64,000 bases of DNA from Cenococcum geophilum 1.58 (lineage: Eukaryota > Ascomycota > Dothideomycetes > Gloniales > Gloniaceae): positions 1,054,001-1,118,000 of the forward strand of contig KV748193.1 in the NCBI GenBank assembly GCA_001692895.1. Direction: 5' to 3'. The position numbers were made by a program, and so were the translations under genes. Under the pieces are notes generated by a model, which was not told where the DNA came from, searched no databases, and saw nothing but the letters and a program-made list of their open reading frames with translations. Shown piece after piece: positions 1-11,405 of this stretch (positions within the stretch are counted from its first letter, which is position 1; each line of letters starts with the position of its first letter).

Positions 1-2380
1 AGTGTATAATAGTTAGGAATTTAAAAAGCACCTTTAACCGGAATATAATATAGTAATTAAAACCTTCCTAAGGACTAAAGGTAAGGATTTGGTAACGGTT
101 CCGGATATACTATAAATAAGATAATAGGGAAAACCCTAAAAATTAAAACTATAAGGTTAAGTATAGGTATTAAAAACGGAAATATTTTACTATTATAATA
201 GGGATTCTAGAACCCTATAAGGGGAAGCCTATAAGATCTATAGAAGAACTACTAGGGATACTGTCTAAAGAAAACGCTATTTAAAAATAAGTAGTAGTAA
301 TATAAAAAGAGGCCTTAGGGATTTAGAAGGGCCCCCTAAGGATAAAAGGAGAGTATCTAGTCTGGCACTAAAGATATATAGTAAAGTTAATAATATAAAG
401 AGGAGTAAAAGGACAGCCTATAAAGAATTAAAAAATTAAAAAATTATAAAGTATCTATAGGAATATTACCCGTTTATTATATATAGGGATTATAGTAGTA
501 TACTGCTTTTATAAGAATTGTTACCGAAGCTTAGAATAAAGGTATCCCTAAAGTATAAAGTTAATTCCTAATAATAGGGCATCCTAGAGGTACCTGAGAA
601 GCACTATATAAAGCTATTTTATAAGAAGAAGGAAAGAGCTAGGTAATAATTTAAATACTAATAGTAGTAATAGGAGCCTCCTCTTCTATTTTAATGTTAT
701 TATTAATAGTATTATTAGCTCCTTTATCCCTAGAAGTATTAGCACTTCTACTAATATTCTTTTTAAAATAATGGGTACTAGAAGAACTAGCACGGGTAGG
801 AGACTAGTAAGAAGAGCGTTTATCTTAACCTTTATTACTATTTTTAGTATCCCTAAGTTCCAAATTAGCGTTTAAGTAGGGATTAGAGAGACGTTAGCTA
901 AAGGAGTTAGTATAATTCCTAAGTAAGTTATTAGAGAAACTTACCTAGCTAAAGTAGCCCGCGTAAGAGTATAAATGTTATTATTAATAAGGGTAAGCTG
1001 TTTGTATATACGCTCCTAGATACTATATATCCAAGATTATTATATCTCTATAGTAATAAAAACCCTTATTAAATTAAAGAGTTTATAAGTAAGGGAAGAT
1101 ACCTTCTATTCCTACCTATTACTATTAGGATATTAGCGGAAATCTTAGATAGCGCGTTAGAGCCTCTAAGTCTTATACGTATAAATAGCGGGGATTTAGT
1201 ATAATTAGCGAAATTTAGAATAAAACGGAATGGAAAATACTAAAATATAGGTCTTTCTCCTACTACGGTAATAGGAGTACTTAGATTTATTTTTGCTGGA
1301 GTAAGACATCTTATAGATGTAGGAAGGATTCTATATAAGAGTATAAATATAGCGATAATAGTATTTTAGGGAAACTGCTGTAGAAGTAATAGACGCTGTC
1401 TAGGGTATTATTAGGAGAGGAATAATACTACTGCTAGTTTAGGGACGCGTAAAAGGACTATAAGCCATTATAAGAGAATACTTTAAGAAGTTAGCATTAT
1501 TATAAGAGATAAGGTAGGGATTTTATTGCTTATAAATGTATTATAAGAAGATGATAAAGTAGCTATAAAAGAATAGCTAAAGACATAGAAGCTAAAAGCG
1601 GAGATGTAGAGGAAACAGTCTGCTAAAAGATAAAACAAATAGTGTTATTAATAAAAAGACGCGTAAGAGGCGACAGCTTATAAACTGGAAGAAAATTAAA
1701 ATAAAGACGTTATTATTAGAACCCATTTTAGGTAAATGGGGATAGTAGCTTATAGACGCGTTGTATAGGACAATCTCTAGATTAACTTATAACAAACTCT
1801 TATAATAAAAAAGGTAAATCCCATCTAATTTTTTTTATTATTATTTTAGTTTTATTATAAAGGCATTATAAGGAACTATAGTAGGAGAAAAATAGAGAAA
1901 CTAAGGATAAAGTAAGGTTTTATACTAGTAAAGAATTAGCTATAAGCCGCATTATAAAGTACCTTTTTACTAAGAATTTTCTCTAGTAGTTTTAGCTGGA
2001 ACTTTATAAAAGCTTAGTAAAAGCGAAGTCTTAGAGGACCAAACCCCTTAAAGAGGAGGCAATTGTAATAGAATTCCCTAAAAGGTATATATTAGATAAG
2101 ATAAAAGGAGGTTTTATCTATATTCTATCTATGTTTTAGAAGATATAGTTAGATAAATAAGGGGTAAAGGGTTTTGCTAGTATCTTAAAAGGATTATATA
2201 GGGAGCTAGTTCTCCTCTAGAGAAGGATTAGTAATTAGTCTCTAAATAAAAGAGGTTAGAAAGCATTATCCTTTATTTATAAAGATTGTTTTACCTTAAC
2301 TTATCTTTTACTTACCTATAACTCTTATTCTATACTATTAATTAAATAATTATACGTTCCGGTTAGACTGGCCTCTTATA
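1..2380 (+). mobile_element. Ty3/gypsy element, family G2, 3' part (broken fossil)
   Basis: This is the downstream part of a gypsy element whose 5' end lies outside the window. Its internal DNA is the reverse complement of the minus-strand G2 copy (for example 660-1150 matches 18440-18960, and 1100-1830 matches 14753-15440). It ends in an LTR at 2064-2380, preceded by a purine-rich tract (AAAGAGGAGGC) that fits a polypurine tract. The recognisable integrase of the family lies upstream of this part. The roughly 2 kb between integrase and LTR is long for a gypsy element and I do not recognise its product. It is heavily RIP-altered and broken many times over. Confidence 0.85.
2064..2380 (+). repeat. 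3' LTR of the G2 copy at 1-2380
   Basis: The LTR begins TGTAATAGAATTCCC and ends GGCCTCTTATA. It is the reverse complement of the 308-bp LTRs at 2948-3255 and 28116-28423, slightly longer and clearly diverged from them. The neighbouring ATTAT at 2381-2385 may be half of a target duplication, but the partner is outside the window. Confidence 0.85.
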
Positions 2381-2947
2381 ATTATAAAATCTAATAGGAG
2401 GGCCCTAAAGAATACGCCCTATTCTAGCCCCTTAATGACTAGATACCCTCTACCTAGCTATAAACGGCATACTAGTAAATTTCTAAACCCTTTTACTAAC
2501 CTCCCCCCCTTTTAGATCTTCTAATATACCTAAGAAGTATAGTATATAAGATAGACTAAAAGATATAAAGATATACTAGCTAGGCGAAGGTAGAGCGTAT
2601 AAAACTAGCTAAAAGGAAATACTTAGGTTTTTCCTACTATAGGGCTTTTTTTTATATAGAAAGGTAGTAGCCTATATAGACCTAAAAAGGGACTATATTG
2701 GGCAATTAATAGAATTAATAATAATAATTAAAAAGTATATCTAAGTAATTTGGTCTGGTTTATATAAAAAGTAATATCTTTTTAATTAATATATTTTATA
2801 GGTTTGCTTATTATATACTAGTTCCTATAAGGCTACTATTTAGTATTCTTTTAGGTTTAAGCTGTTAAATAGGGGATATATTACTCTATAATTTAAATAA
2901 CTACTATTATATTATACTATTTCTAACCCTTTTACGGTATTAATAAG
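2381..2947. other. AT-rich relic DNA, no gene seen
   Basis: This block lies between the 3' LTR of one G2 copy and the start of the next. It is strongly AT-rich with poly-pyrimidine patches and I recognise no coding, RNA or repeat family. It ends in ATAAG (2943-2947), the left target duplication of the G2 element at 2948-28423. Its direct continuation in the older locus is therefore 28429 onward. Confidence 0.6.
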
Positions 2948-3255
2948 TGTAAGAGGCTAGTCTAACCGGAACGTATAATTATTTAATTAACAGTATTACT
3001 AGTAAGTAGAGGGTAAGTTAAAGGTAGAATAAGTTTTACGTATTAAAGGATAAATGCTTTTAACTACTTCTATTTAGAGACTAATTGCTAGTTTTTCTCT
3101 AGAGGGGAACTAGCTTCCTATATATTCCTTCTAAGACGCTAGTAAAACCTTTTACCCCTAACCTATTTAACTATGTCTTTTGGAATATAGATAGGATATA
3201 GATAAAACCTCCTACCGTCTTATCGGATATGTACCTCCTAGGGGATTCCGTTACA
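2948..3255 (-). repeat. G2 LTR (3' LTR in element orientation)
   Basis: It starts TGTAAGAGGCTAG and ends GATTCCGTTACA, and matches 28116-28423 over its whole 308-bp length with mostly C/T and G/A differences. The 5-bp target copy ATAAG is directly outside. Confidence 0.9.
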
Positions 3256-3503
3256 ATTACTTCCCCTCTTAAGGTTTTAGTCCTCTAAAACTTTGCCTTT
3301 ACTAAGCTTTTATAAAGTTCCGGCTAAAACCACTAGGGAAACCCTTAGTAGAAAGGTACTCTATAATACGACTTATTGCCAGCTTTTTACTAGCGCGGAA
3401 CTTTACTTTATCTTTTATTCCTTTACTCTTTTCCTACCCTAGCTCCTTATAGTGCTTTTATAATAGGATTTTAATAATAGTAATAAAAATTTAGTGGGAT
3501 TTA

Positions 3504-3924
3504 TGTTACGAACGCTTTAAGTACAATATTATAACTACTTAGAGAGGAGTCGGAGGAAGCTAGTTAGTTAATACAAGCACGGTCTAGGATAAAACCCGTA
3601 GAACTATATGACGAGGAATAGTAAGCAGAGTTACGTGATGTAATCTATATAATCTATATAATCTACAAGATCTATAATAGAGCGGATAGAGTAGGCAGAG
3701 TAGATAGAGCAACAACTTTCTTAAGAGTACGGTTGTGTATTTAAGGACCCTTAATCCCTACCTAGATAGTTCCTTCCTTGTAGTAATTCTTAGAATATAA
3801 TTAGAGTTAATCTGTTAGGCAACTACTCCACTAGTTATTATTACGTTATTAACTTACTTATAATACCTATATACCTAGCCCATTAATAAGTCTACCGTAG
3901 TTCCTACTATAAGGCTCCGTTATA
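3504..3924 (+). repeat. 5' LTR of G1 copy 1
   Basis: It begins TGTTACGAACGCTTTAAG and ends GGCTCCGTTATA. Its length equals that of the partner at 14327-14747, and G1 LTRs in the opposite orientation occur at 51547, 58914 and 59714. ATTTA lies directly outside. Confidence 0.92.
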
Positions 3925-3964
3925 TAATTACTACTATAGTTATAGTTTTAATAAGTTAAACAAT

Positions 3965-5100
3965 ATGCCACTAAAAGCAGCCACTATAACGCCATTAATG
4001 GCGGCAACTACGTTAGGATTAGGTAACGACACCAGTATAGCAAACACTAATTTATAACAACCTGTAACAGTAAAACAGTTATAAGCAATAGTTAACTAGT
4101 TAACGGGAGATAACGTAGTACTTAAAAATAGGATTAATGGAATAGGAGTAGTAAAGGTTAAGTTACTATTAATTAAAAGATTCTTAGGGGAGAGATTAAA
4201 GCTTAAAGGATTCCTTACGTAAATATACTTTAAAGTTATATAAAAGGGAACGAAACTAGTAATAACTATAGATTAAGTAGTATATGTAGGATTGTTCTTA
4301 TTAGGAAGAGCACTTAAATAGTTTAAGCCTTACCTTATAGATATATAAGCAAATGGAATAATAATAACGAACTAAGAAGTACAGTTTATATTCTTAAGTT
4401 AGGGAGGGTTTATAGAGCGACTTATATAAATATTCGGAAATCTAGAGGTAACGACTATAGCGGAAAGGAAACTCCAAGATATTATATAATAAACCTTAGC
4501 AATTAAGTATATAACGTAGTTCTAAACGCTAGCAACGTAAGTTAAGTGGAATAATAAGGCGCTTATAGCATAGTATAAACAGGGACTTAAGGCTAAAGTC
4601 TAGAACGTAATTATTCTAATAGAAGACGCGGATACCCTAAGGGAACTAATAGATTAAGCGATAAAGATTAATAATAGGATCTACTAAAGGGAATAGGCTA
4701 AAAAAGGCTAGGATAGAGTTCTATAGTTATATAAGACGTAAAGTACGCAATGACCTAAGCTAAATTAGAAAATATAGTATAATATAGAGCTAATAGACCT
4801 AAGTGGTACTAAAGAAACCTATAAGAAATGGAGTAAGAAACTATAGAAACCTAGAGGTTAAGAATTAAGTAATTATAGGACTAAAGAGCATAGGCTAAAC
4901 TAAGGATCTTAGTAATAGAAGACGTTTAAGCAAACTCTATAACAAAAGCAATAGTTTAAAGAGGAAGCTTATATAAATTATAGAAAATAGGGTTATTTTA
5001 CTAAAGACTGTAAAAGTAGTTAGAGTTATTACGCAGTAAAGGGAACTAGACTAGTAGTATGTAATATAGACGTATAAAGGGATAATAGTGTGCTATAAGG
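3965..5100 (+). pseudogene. gag region of G1 copy 1
   Basis: An ATG shortly after the 5' LTR opens the gag region, and the same start context occurs on the minus strand of the second G1 copy (near 58872). A retroviral-type zinc knuckle spaced C-x2-C-x4-H-x4-C is recognisable near 4967-5014. Gag forms the particle shell and binds element RNA. This copy is a RIP-altered relic. Confidence 0.7.
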
Positions 5101-7089
5101 AACAAAAGAATATTTAATTAGAAGTTTTGCGTTTTATTATAATAACGTATACCAAATTTATAAAGACGCCAAATATGGTATAAGCTATTAGCTATAAGAG
5201 CTAGAGTTAAAAGGACTTAAAGGAACTAAAGAGTTAGACAAAGAATAAGATCGACTTTATAAGCTAGATTAAGATGTTATAGTAACGTGCGGATAATAAT
5301 TAGTAATAATAACAATAGAGTCGGAGTACTTATTAATTAATAGCGATAAGGATAGTAAAGGAACTAACTAGGGGTATCTAAACCTTAATAACGCAAAAGA
5401 AGTAGAGACTAAGACCGCTATAGAGTAATGTTTAGTAATAAGTATTATAACACCGTTAGATACGGCATCTATTGCTTTATAAGACGGAAAGAGTAATATC
5501 TAAAGATAATTAAGCAAGTAGATAACTGCTAGTGCTAGCTTACTACTTAATAAAGGCAAAAGGCCAAAGGCTTAAGATTCTTAAGACGAGATAAAAGACG
5601 ACTAAGATTCTTAAGATGAGATAAGGTATGCTTAAGGACCTATAATAGACGAAAACCGATAGAATAGAGTAATAGCTTAGTTTAGTAATATACAAATAAG
5701 CTTAGAACGAAGTTTCCTAAAGGCATAAGACTCTTAAGACGAGATAAGTAAGATTTAGGACTCTTAAGATAAGATAAGGATACTAGTAAAGCCTAGTTAG
5801 ACTAAGGCTAAAGCGCAGCTTAAGAAAAAAGTAAGCTTAGGGTTAAAGAATCTAAGGGGTTAAGAATTTGGAGTACGAATAAGGACACCCGTAAGAAAGA
5901 AGTAAGAGACTTCGCTATAGATTAGGGAATCTATAGTATAAATAGCAGTTAGATTAGGAGACAGATATATAGACCTAGAAGACTTACTAGGTAAATATAG
6001 TGTTTAACCTAAAGATTAAAAAGTTAATACAGCGATTAAGAAGTAAGAGAACTTTAAAGATCTAATTGCAAGACGTAAATAATAAGAAACTATAGACAAG
6101 TTTAAAGTAAGAATTATTGCATAGTAAGAAAAGAAACTAGATATAAGATCTAGCACACTAGATTATATAAGGGACAGAGTACCTATATAAAGAATCACTA
6201 ATAGACTAAGAATAGGCATACTAAGGGCCAAGTGGCTTACCGAACTGGAAAATAAAGAAAATCTAGGGATTTTTACTAGGTTTAAAGAACGACATATAAA
6301 AGGCTGTTATGACGCAGTAATAAGAAGATACTTCTTTATAGACAGACCATATATACTTTAGTAGCTATACTAAAAGTAGTATAGGCAATAACACAATAAT
6401 AAGTAGGAAGATTTCTATATATAGTTAAATAAAAAAGTTATCTAAGACCACCTAATTACGGAAAAAGCGATAAATTATATTAAGGGAGCTTTAATTATAA
6501 TATTAAAGGATCTAAAAAAACAATTAGAGGACTAGAGAAGTAAGAGGCGCGTCTTAATATCTGCGAATAAAGTCGCAATGTTTAGATTAGTATAATAGAG
6601 GTTTAAACTTAAAGACAGAGACGAGTTAAAAGTTAACTTAAAGCACCTAGTATACCACACGCTATTATAGATTGCATATGTAGACGATATATATAAAATA
6701 TATAAGAATCCAAAGGAAAAGAACCGGAAATACTCTATAAGGATATACTAGATAATAAATAAACAACAGTATAGGAATGCTAAGTATATATACGGTTAGT
6801 ATCTAGCAGAAGTCCAAGAGGAAGGAGATTTAATACTTTAATTAGGAAGATTCCTTACGGAAGAATGCTTAGATAGACGATAATAGTAGGAATGTTTAGA
6901 GAATACCTATCTATAGTATATTAAAGATAAAAAGCGAACTAGGCATTAGCTAAAGAGTAAGCTAAGTATAATAGAATTAAGCAGTTAATAGTTAGGAAAA
7001 GTAGAGGCCTATAAAACCAGAGGGAGCCAGTAGTAAAACCTTAGACCCTTAAAGGAATTTAAGGACGATACCTAAACCTAAGAGTTAAT

Positions 7090-8777
7090 TAGCAAGATTA
7101 ATAGTTTAAAGCGTTAGTAGATAGTAGAGCGATACAAAACTATATCTTACTAGCAGCAGTTAAAAGGATAGGGCTACTATACAGGCAAAAAGAGCACCCT
7201 TATTTATTAGTAACAATTTTAGGAGATCTAATAGCCTATAGAGGAGGTATTATTAATCTCAAAATAGGACTAATTTAGATAACTATTAAAGGAAGATAAG
7301 TTAAGATATCTTTTAATATATTACTATTAGGGAACAATAAGGTAGTATTAGGAATGCCTTAGTTATAGGAATATAATCCAAAGATTAATTAGGTTATAGG
7401 TTAGGTTAATATTAGAGATATATAATAACGTAAGATGCGATAATAAACTAAGTTGGTATAGTACTAAGTTGGAGCAATATATAAGGAGACTAATTAAGGA
7501 TTAAGCCATATACTAAAGAGATACTATAAGTATAGCAAGAAGCTATAGTTACTAGAAAGTAAAAAGCTGTTAGATTATATAGCATAGGACTATAAGATAA
7601 AGCTAGAACTAGGAATAAGTCTAAGGTTCTACCCAACTTATAAGTTAACAGAAAAAGAGTTATAGGTACTTAAGAAGTTTGTCTAGGAAAATTTCTAAAA
7701 AGGATATATTAGACTATTACAGTTATTAGCGGGATATCTAGTACTATTCGTACTAAAGAAGAATAAAAAACTTAGGCTATGCATTAACTATAGACAGTTA
7801 AATAATATTACTAGGAAGAATAGGTATCCTTTACCCTTAATTAGCGAAATTTAAGATAGGGTTAGTAACGCGCAAATCTTTACAAAGATAGATTTAAGAT
7901 AGGTGTACTATTAAATTAGAATTAAGGAAGGCGACAAATAGAAGGCAGCCTTTAGGTTAAAGGAAGGACTATATAAACCACTAGTTATACAATTCGGGCT
8001 TATAAACGCACTAGTAATATTTTAGAAGCGTATTAATAATATATTAAGAGAATACTTAGATAAATTTGTTATAGTATACCTTAACAATATTATTATCTAC
8101 TTAATAAGTAAGGAAGAACATAGAGAACACATTAAATAGGTTTTAAAGAGACTATAAGAAGAATAGATGCCAGTAGCAATCGAAAAATATAAATTCTTTA
8201 CTAAGAAGACAGATTTCGTCTAATTTATTATTAAACTAGGCCAACTTAGTATAGATCTAAAGAAGATTAAAGCTATAGTGAATTAGCAAGAACTAGAAAA
8301 TGTAATACAGTTAAGGTTATTTTTAGGGTTCTGCAACTATTGCAGAAGGTTTATAGCTTAATAGTTAAAGGATATTAAGCCACTTATAAGATTAATAAAG
8401 AAGGAAAAACTATGGGCATAGGGAGAGGAATAAAAGGAACTATTTAAAAGAGTTAAACAGTTGTTTACCTAGGAGCCAGTTCTTAAAATCTATTAACTAT
8501 AGTTAGAAACAGTGGTTAAAACGGATGTATTAGACTATATACTAGGAGCGTGCTTTCTATAGAAATATAAAAATAAATAGCACCTAGTGGCATACTATAG
8601 TTAAAAGATAATACCACTAGAACTAAACTATAATATCTATAACAAGGAGTTATTAGGTATAGTTACAGCACTAAAAAAAAATAGAGATTATTCTTATAAG
8701 GTATAAAAAAACTATTTATAGTTAAGATGGATTATAAGAACCTAACGGGGTTCTTAATAACAAAAGAACTTAATTAT
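7090..8777 (+). pseudogene. pol region of G1 copy 1: protease, reverse transcriptase, start of RNase H
   Basis: The stretch near 7100-7140 resembles the aspartic protease active-site region. Reverse transcriptase is clear from the conserved block with tyrosine-arginine-glutamine-leucine near 7780-7800 and the catalytic loop near 8075-8090. RNase H begins near 8515 and stops at the copia insertion (8778), resuming at 11586. It is a relic with many breaks. Confidence 0.75.
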
Positions 8778-8949
8778 TGTTGGATCACAAGGGGATATCA
8801 CGTAGCTACGGTTCGTAGATAGTATGATAATTGTTGTTCTTTTTGTTTTTGTTTATTGATTGGAATAAGGAAAGGGGTAAGGAACTTAAGGTTCCTCACC
8901 ACGCTAGGGCCACGTCGACACGTGACGACCGCTTGCCTCATTCCCGACA
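8778..8949 (-). repeat. copia LTR (3' in element orientation)
   Basis: It begins TGTTGGATCACAAGG and ends CATTCCCGACA, and matches 11406-11580. ATTAT lies directly to the left. Confidence 0.92.
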
Positions 8950-9100
8950 CTAGCAACTCTTCTTTTGTGGTTGCCATCTCTATACACTTATAGATTGCCA
9001 CTATATAAAGATACAAAGCTAAGAAGAAGAAGAAGATAAAGAAGGACGTTAGGTTTAACGAGAATACAAAGGGAGTCGCTAAGGCGCTAGTAGTAAGCGA

Positions 9101-9145
9101 GCCAATAGCGATTTTCCATCCCGGGGATGGAAAATCCTGATTGGC
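9101..9145. other. Near-perfect hairpin framed by inverted CCAAT boxes
   Basis: The core at 9110-9136 has two perfect 13-bp arms (GATTTTCCATCCC and its complement) around a single G. After a 3-bp unpaired step the pairing resumes with GCCAAT on one side and ATTGGC on the other. It lies just inside the copia 3' LTR. It could form a stem-loop in the transcript or be a paired binding site for the CCAAT-binding complex. Function is inferred only. Confidence 0.8.
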
Positions 9146-9257
9146 TGGCAGAAGTTAGGGTCGGCAGAGTATAGTAGGAATTTGGCAGGTAGTACGCCCT
9201 AGGAAACTGTGTCGTTAAAATAGGGTTGCGGAGCTAGCGGAGCGTAACTGGATACGG

Positions 9258-9375
9258 CTAGCTCGAGCAAATGGGAACGACAGTCGACCAATAGGAATGC
9301 TCTTGAATTGCCTTTNTCATCGCATCTGCCGGGTTGTCTTGGCCACTAATCCATCGAATCCCAAAGAGTTCTTGA
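9258..9375 (-). pseudogene. copia RNase H C-terminal piece
   Basis: The minus strand reads GIRWISGQDNPADAM, the conserved end of copia-type RNase H (usually W-I-x-G-x-x-N-P-A-D-A-M-T-K). RNase H removes RNA from the RNA-DNA hybrid during reverse transcription. It directly adjoins the minisatellite and lies close to the gag part without the rest of pol. One base in the motif region is ambiguous (9316). Confidence 0.7.
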
Positions 9376-9379
9376 TGCT

Positions 9380-9735
9380 CTACGAGGACCTCCACGAGAA
9401 CCTCTGCGAGGACCTCCATGAGGACCTCCACGAGGACCTCCATGAGGACCTCTATGAGGACCTCCACAAGGACCTCCATGAGAACCTCTATAAGGACCTC
9501 TGCGAGGACCTCCACGAGGACCTCTACGAGAATCTCCACGAGGATCTCCACGAGGACCTCTACGAGAATCTCCGCGAGGATCTCCACGAGGACCTCTACG
9601 AGAATCTCCACGAGGATCTCTACGAGGACCTCTACGAGAATCTCCACGAGGATCTCCACGAGGACCTCTACGAGAATCTCCACGAGGATCTCCACGAGAA
9701 CCTCTATAAGGGTCTCTACGAGAACCTCCATCAGT
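9380..9735. repeat. 12-bp minisatellite inside the copia element
   Basis: About 30 units of a 12-bp repeat (typical unit GAGGACCTCTAC) are arranged partly as a 36-bp higher-order unit (two CACGAG-type units and one TACGAGAAT-type unit). Because 12 is a multiple of three, every frame on both strands stays open. In the gag-like frame on the minus strand it reads as an Arg/Gly/Pro/Asp-rich tail, in another as Glu-Val-Leu-Val repeats. The open frames across it should not be taken as genes by themselves. Confidence 0.9.
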
Positions 9736-9739
9736 GCTT

Positions 9740-11001
9740 TGTAGCCGATATTGATCGTACCCTCTGCCGTATTCCCTACCGCGGCCACCATATGTTCGAT
9801 CAGTCTAGTTGTGATCGTGTTGGTCGGGAATACTTGGTTAGGTAGGGTTTTCGGTATAGAACTGTTGAGATTCTTGTGTTCGCATCGCAGTACCTACGGC
9901 GGAGCGTAGCTCAGCATATACTCCTTTAAACGTATCCATAGGTTTGTATAGCGCCAAGTTACACTCATAAATGCTATGGCATGCTGAGATAACCTAGTCC
10001 CTTAGGCTGTTCTCGTTTTGGTAAGTTTTGGTAAGGCCACGTTAGATTTTCTGGAGTTTATTAAAGAGTAGTTGAAGGCACTCTAAACGAGTCTTTATCG
10101 GGTTAAAAGCAATAACTCTCTAGAACGTAGTCTCCCGCCATTTAGATATATAAAGTTGGCGATTCTTATCGGTCTTAAAGTAGGCTCTAGTGAGCTAAAG
10201 CATTGCATTAAAGTTATAGTTTTTACCCGTAATATGGTCGTAATAGAATATTACCGCCCGTCCCTTTAATATAACAGAGAAAGCGTAATAGTACTAGTGG
10301 CGTTAAATTCCGACCTTATTGCAACAGTTATAAAAGACCTATAGTTTTGCTCCGAGCATATTATACAGTTCTCCTCCAAACTTCTTCTCTTCGTCCGAAT
10401 ATACCTTCATTAGATTCGTGACTTCTTATAGTAAAGGCTCACCGGTTGGCTGGAGTGGAGGAGGTAGAGGCGGAGCAACTCTAAGTGGGAGAGCACCTCT
10501 AGGTGGGAGAGCAGCTCTAGGTGGGGGGTTAGCGTTCTAGGGGTTTTAATACAAATTAAAGTTGCCTTCTGAAGAATATGGGTTGTTTTTAGGTTTTTGT
10601 AGTTAACGTATAATCTCAGCTTCCGTCCATATTGGTTCTTCTACACTAGTAATAACGGCCTAAATATTACTAGTAATTGGGTTACCGTTCTCAGTAACGT
10701 ATACCCTATTCCTACGGAGGAAGTCTCGAAAGTTCTAAACAATATTAACGTTGCTAAGTGCCTAGGTATCAGCAGTCCATCCTATAAAATCCTCCCTAAA
10801 ATACTCCTATAGTTATAAGTCGGCATAGCATCTATTTTAGTAGAATATAATATAGTGTAGGAGAAAGCCGTTAACTTATTTTATGGTATAAGTTATTATA
10901 TTAAAGGCGAATTCGTCCCAATCTTCATCGATAAGTTTCGCGTGCTCAGCTACCCCTAGTAGTAAGGAGTCTTTCCAGTTATTTAAGGTAGGCGTAGCCA
11001 T
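9740..11001 (-). pseudogene. copia gag-like region
   Basis: An ATG at 11001 follows the leader and begins MATPTLNNWKDSLLLG. The region continues leftward for over 1 kb with gag-like composition: helical Leu/Lys/Asp-rich segments, a proline-rich stretch with a 21-bp repeat near 10465-10527, and a Gly/Arg/Tyr-rich C-terminal part that runs into the minisatellite. Gag would assemble particles and package RNA. It is less RIP-altered than its neighbours but not whole. Confidence 0.6.
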
Positions 11002-11129
11002 ATTTTCGGAGGGAGGGAAGTGTTATTAGTGTAGGGATTGTCGTTTGGTACGCGTTCGTGATGTGTATTTATCGTTTAGTACGCGTTTATCGTTTAGTAC
11101 GCGTTTGTGACGTATATTTGCGGTTATGG

Positions 11130-11300
11130 GGCTTAGGACCAGTTCTGGCCTTAAATTATAAAGACTTGTAAAGCGTGTTGTTCTGCGTGATGGACGCAAG
11201 AATCTGTAATCTTAGAAAGGCTTAGGACCAGTTCTGGCCTTTAGATCCTTAGATTCGTGGAAGAGTTCTATTTAAGGTTTAGGACCAGTTCTGACCTCAA
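11130..11300 (-). repeat. Three dispersed copies of a leader motif in the copia element
   Basis: The motif GGACCAGTTCTGGCCT (plus-strand spelling) occurs near 11138, 11226 and 11282 at spacings of about 88 and 56 bp, between the LTR and the gag start. Each carries CCAG-TT-CTGG, a small stem. The position suits a packaging or dimerisation signal, which is an inference. A second set of short repeats (TTTAGTACGCGTTT) lies at 11040-11110. Confidence 0.7.
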
Positions 11301-11405
11301 AAGACAGCTTTCTCTAGCACGAGTAGCACTGGTACAGTGGCTTGTCTTTTCTTAGTGAAAACCTAGCTGTTCTATGGTATAACTGTGAAGTTAACCACTG
11401 ATCAG

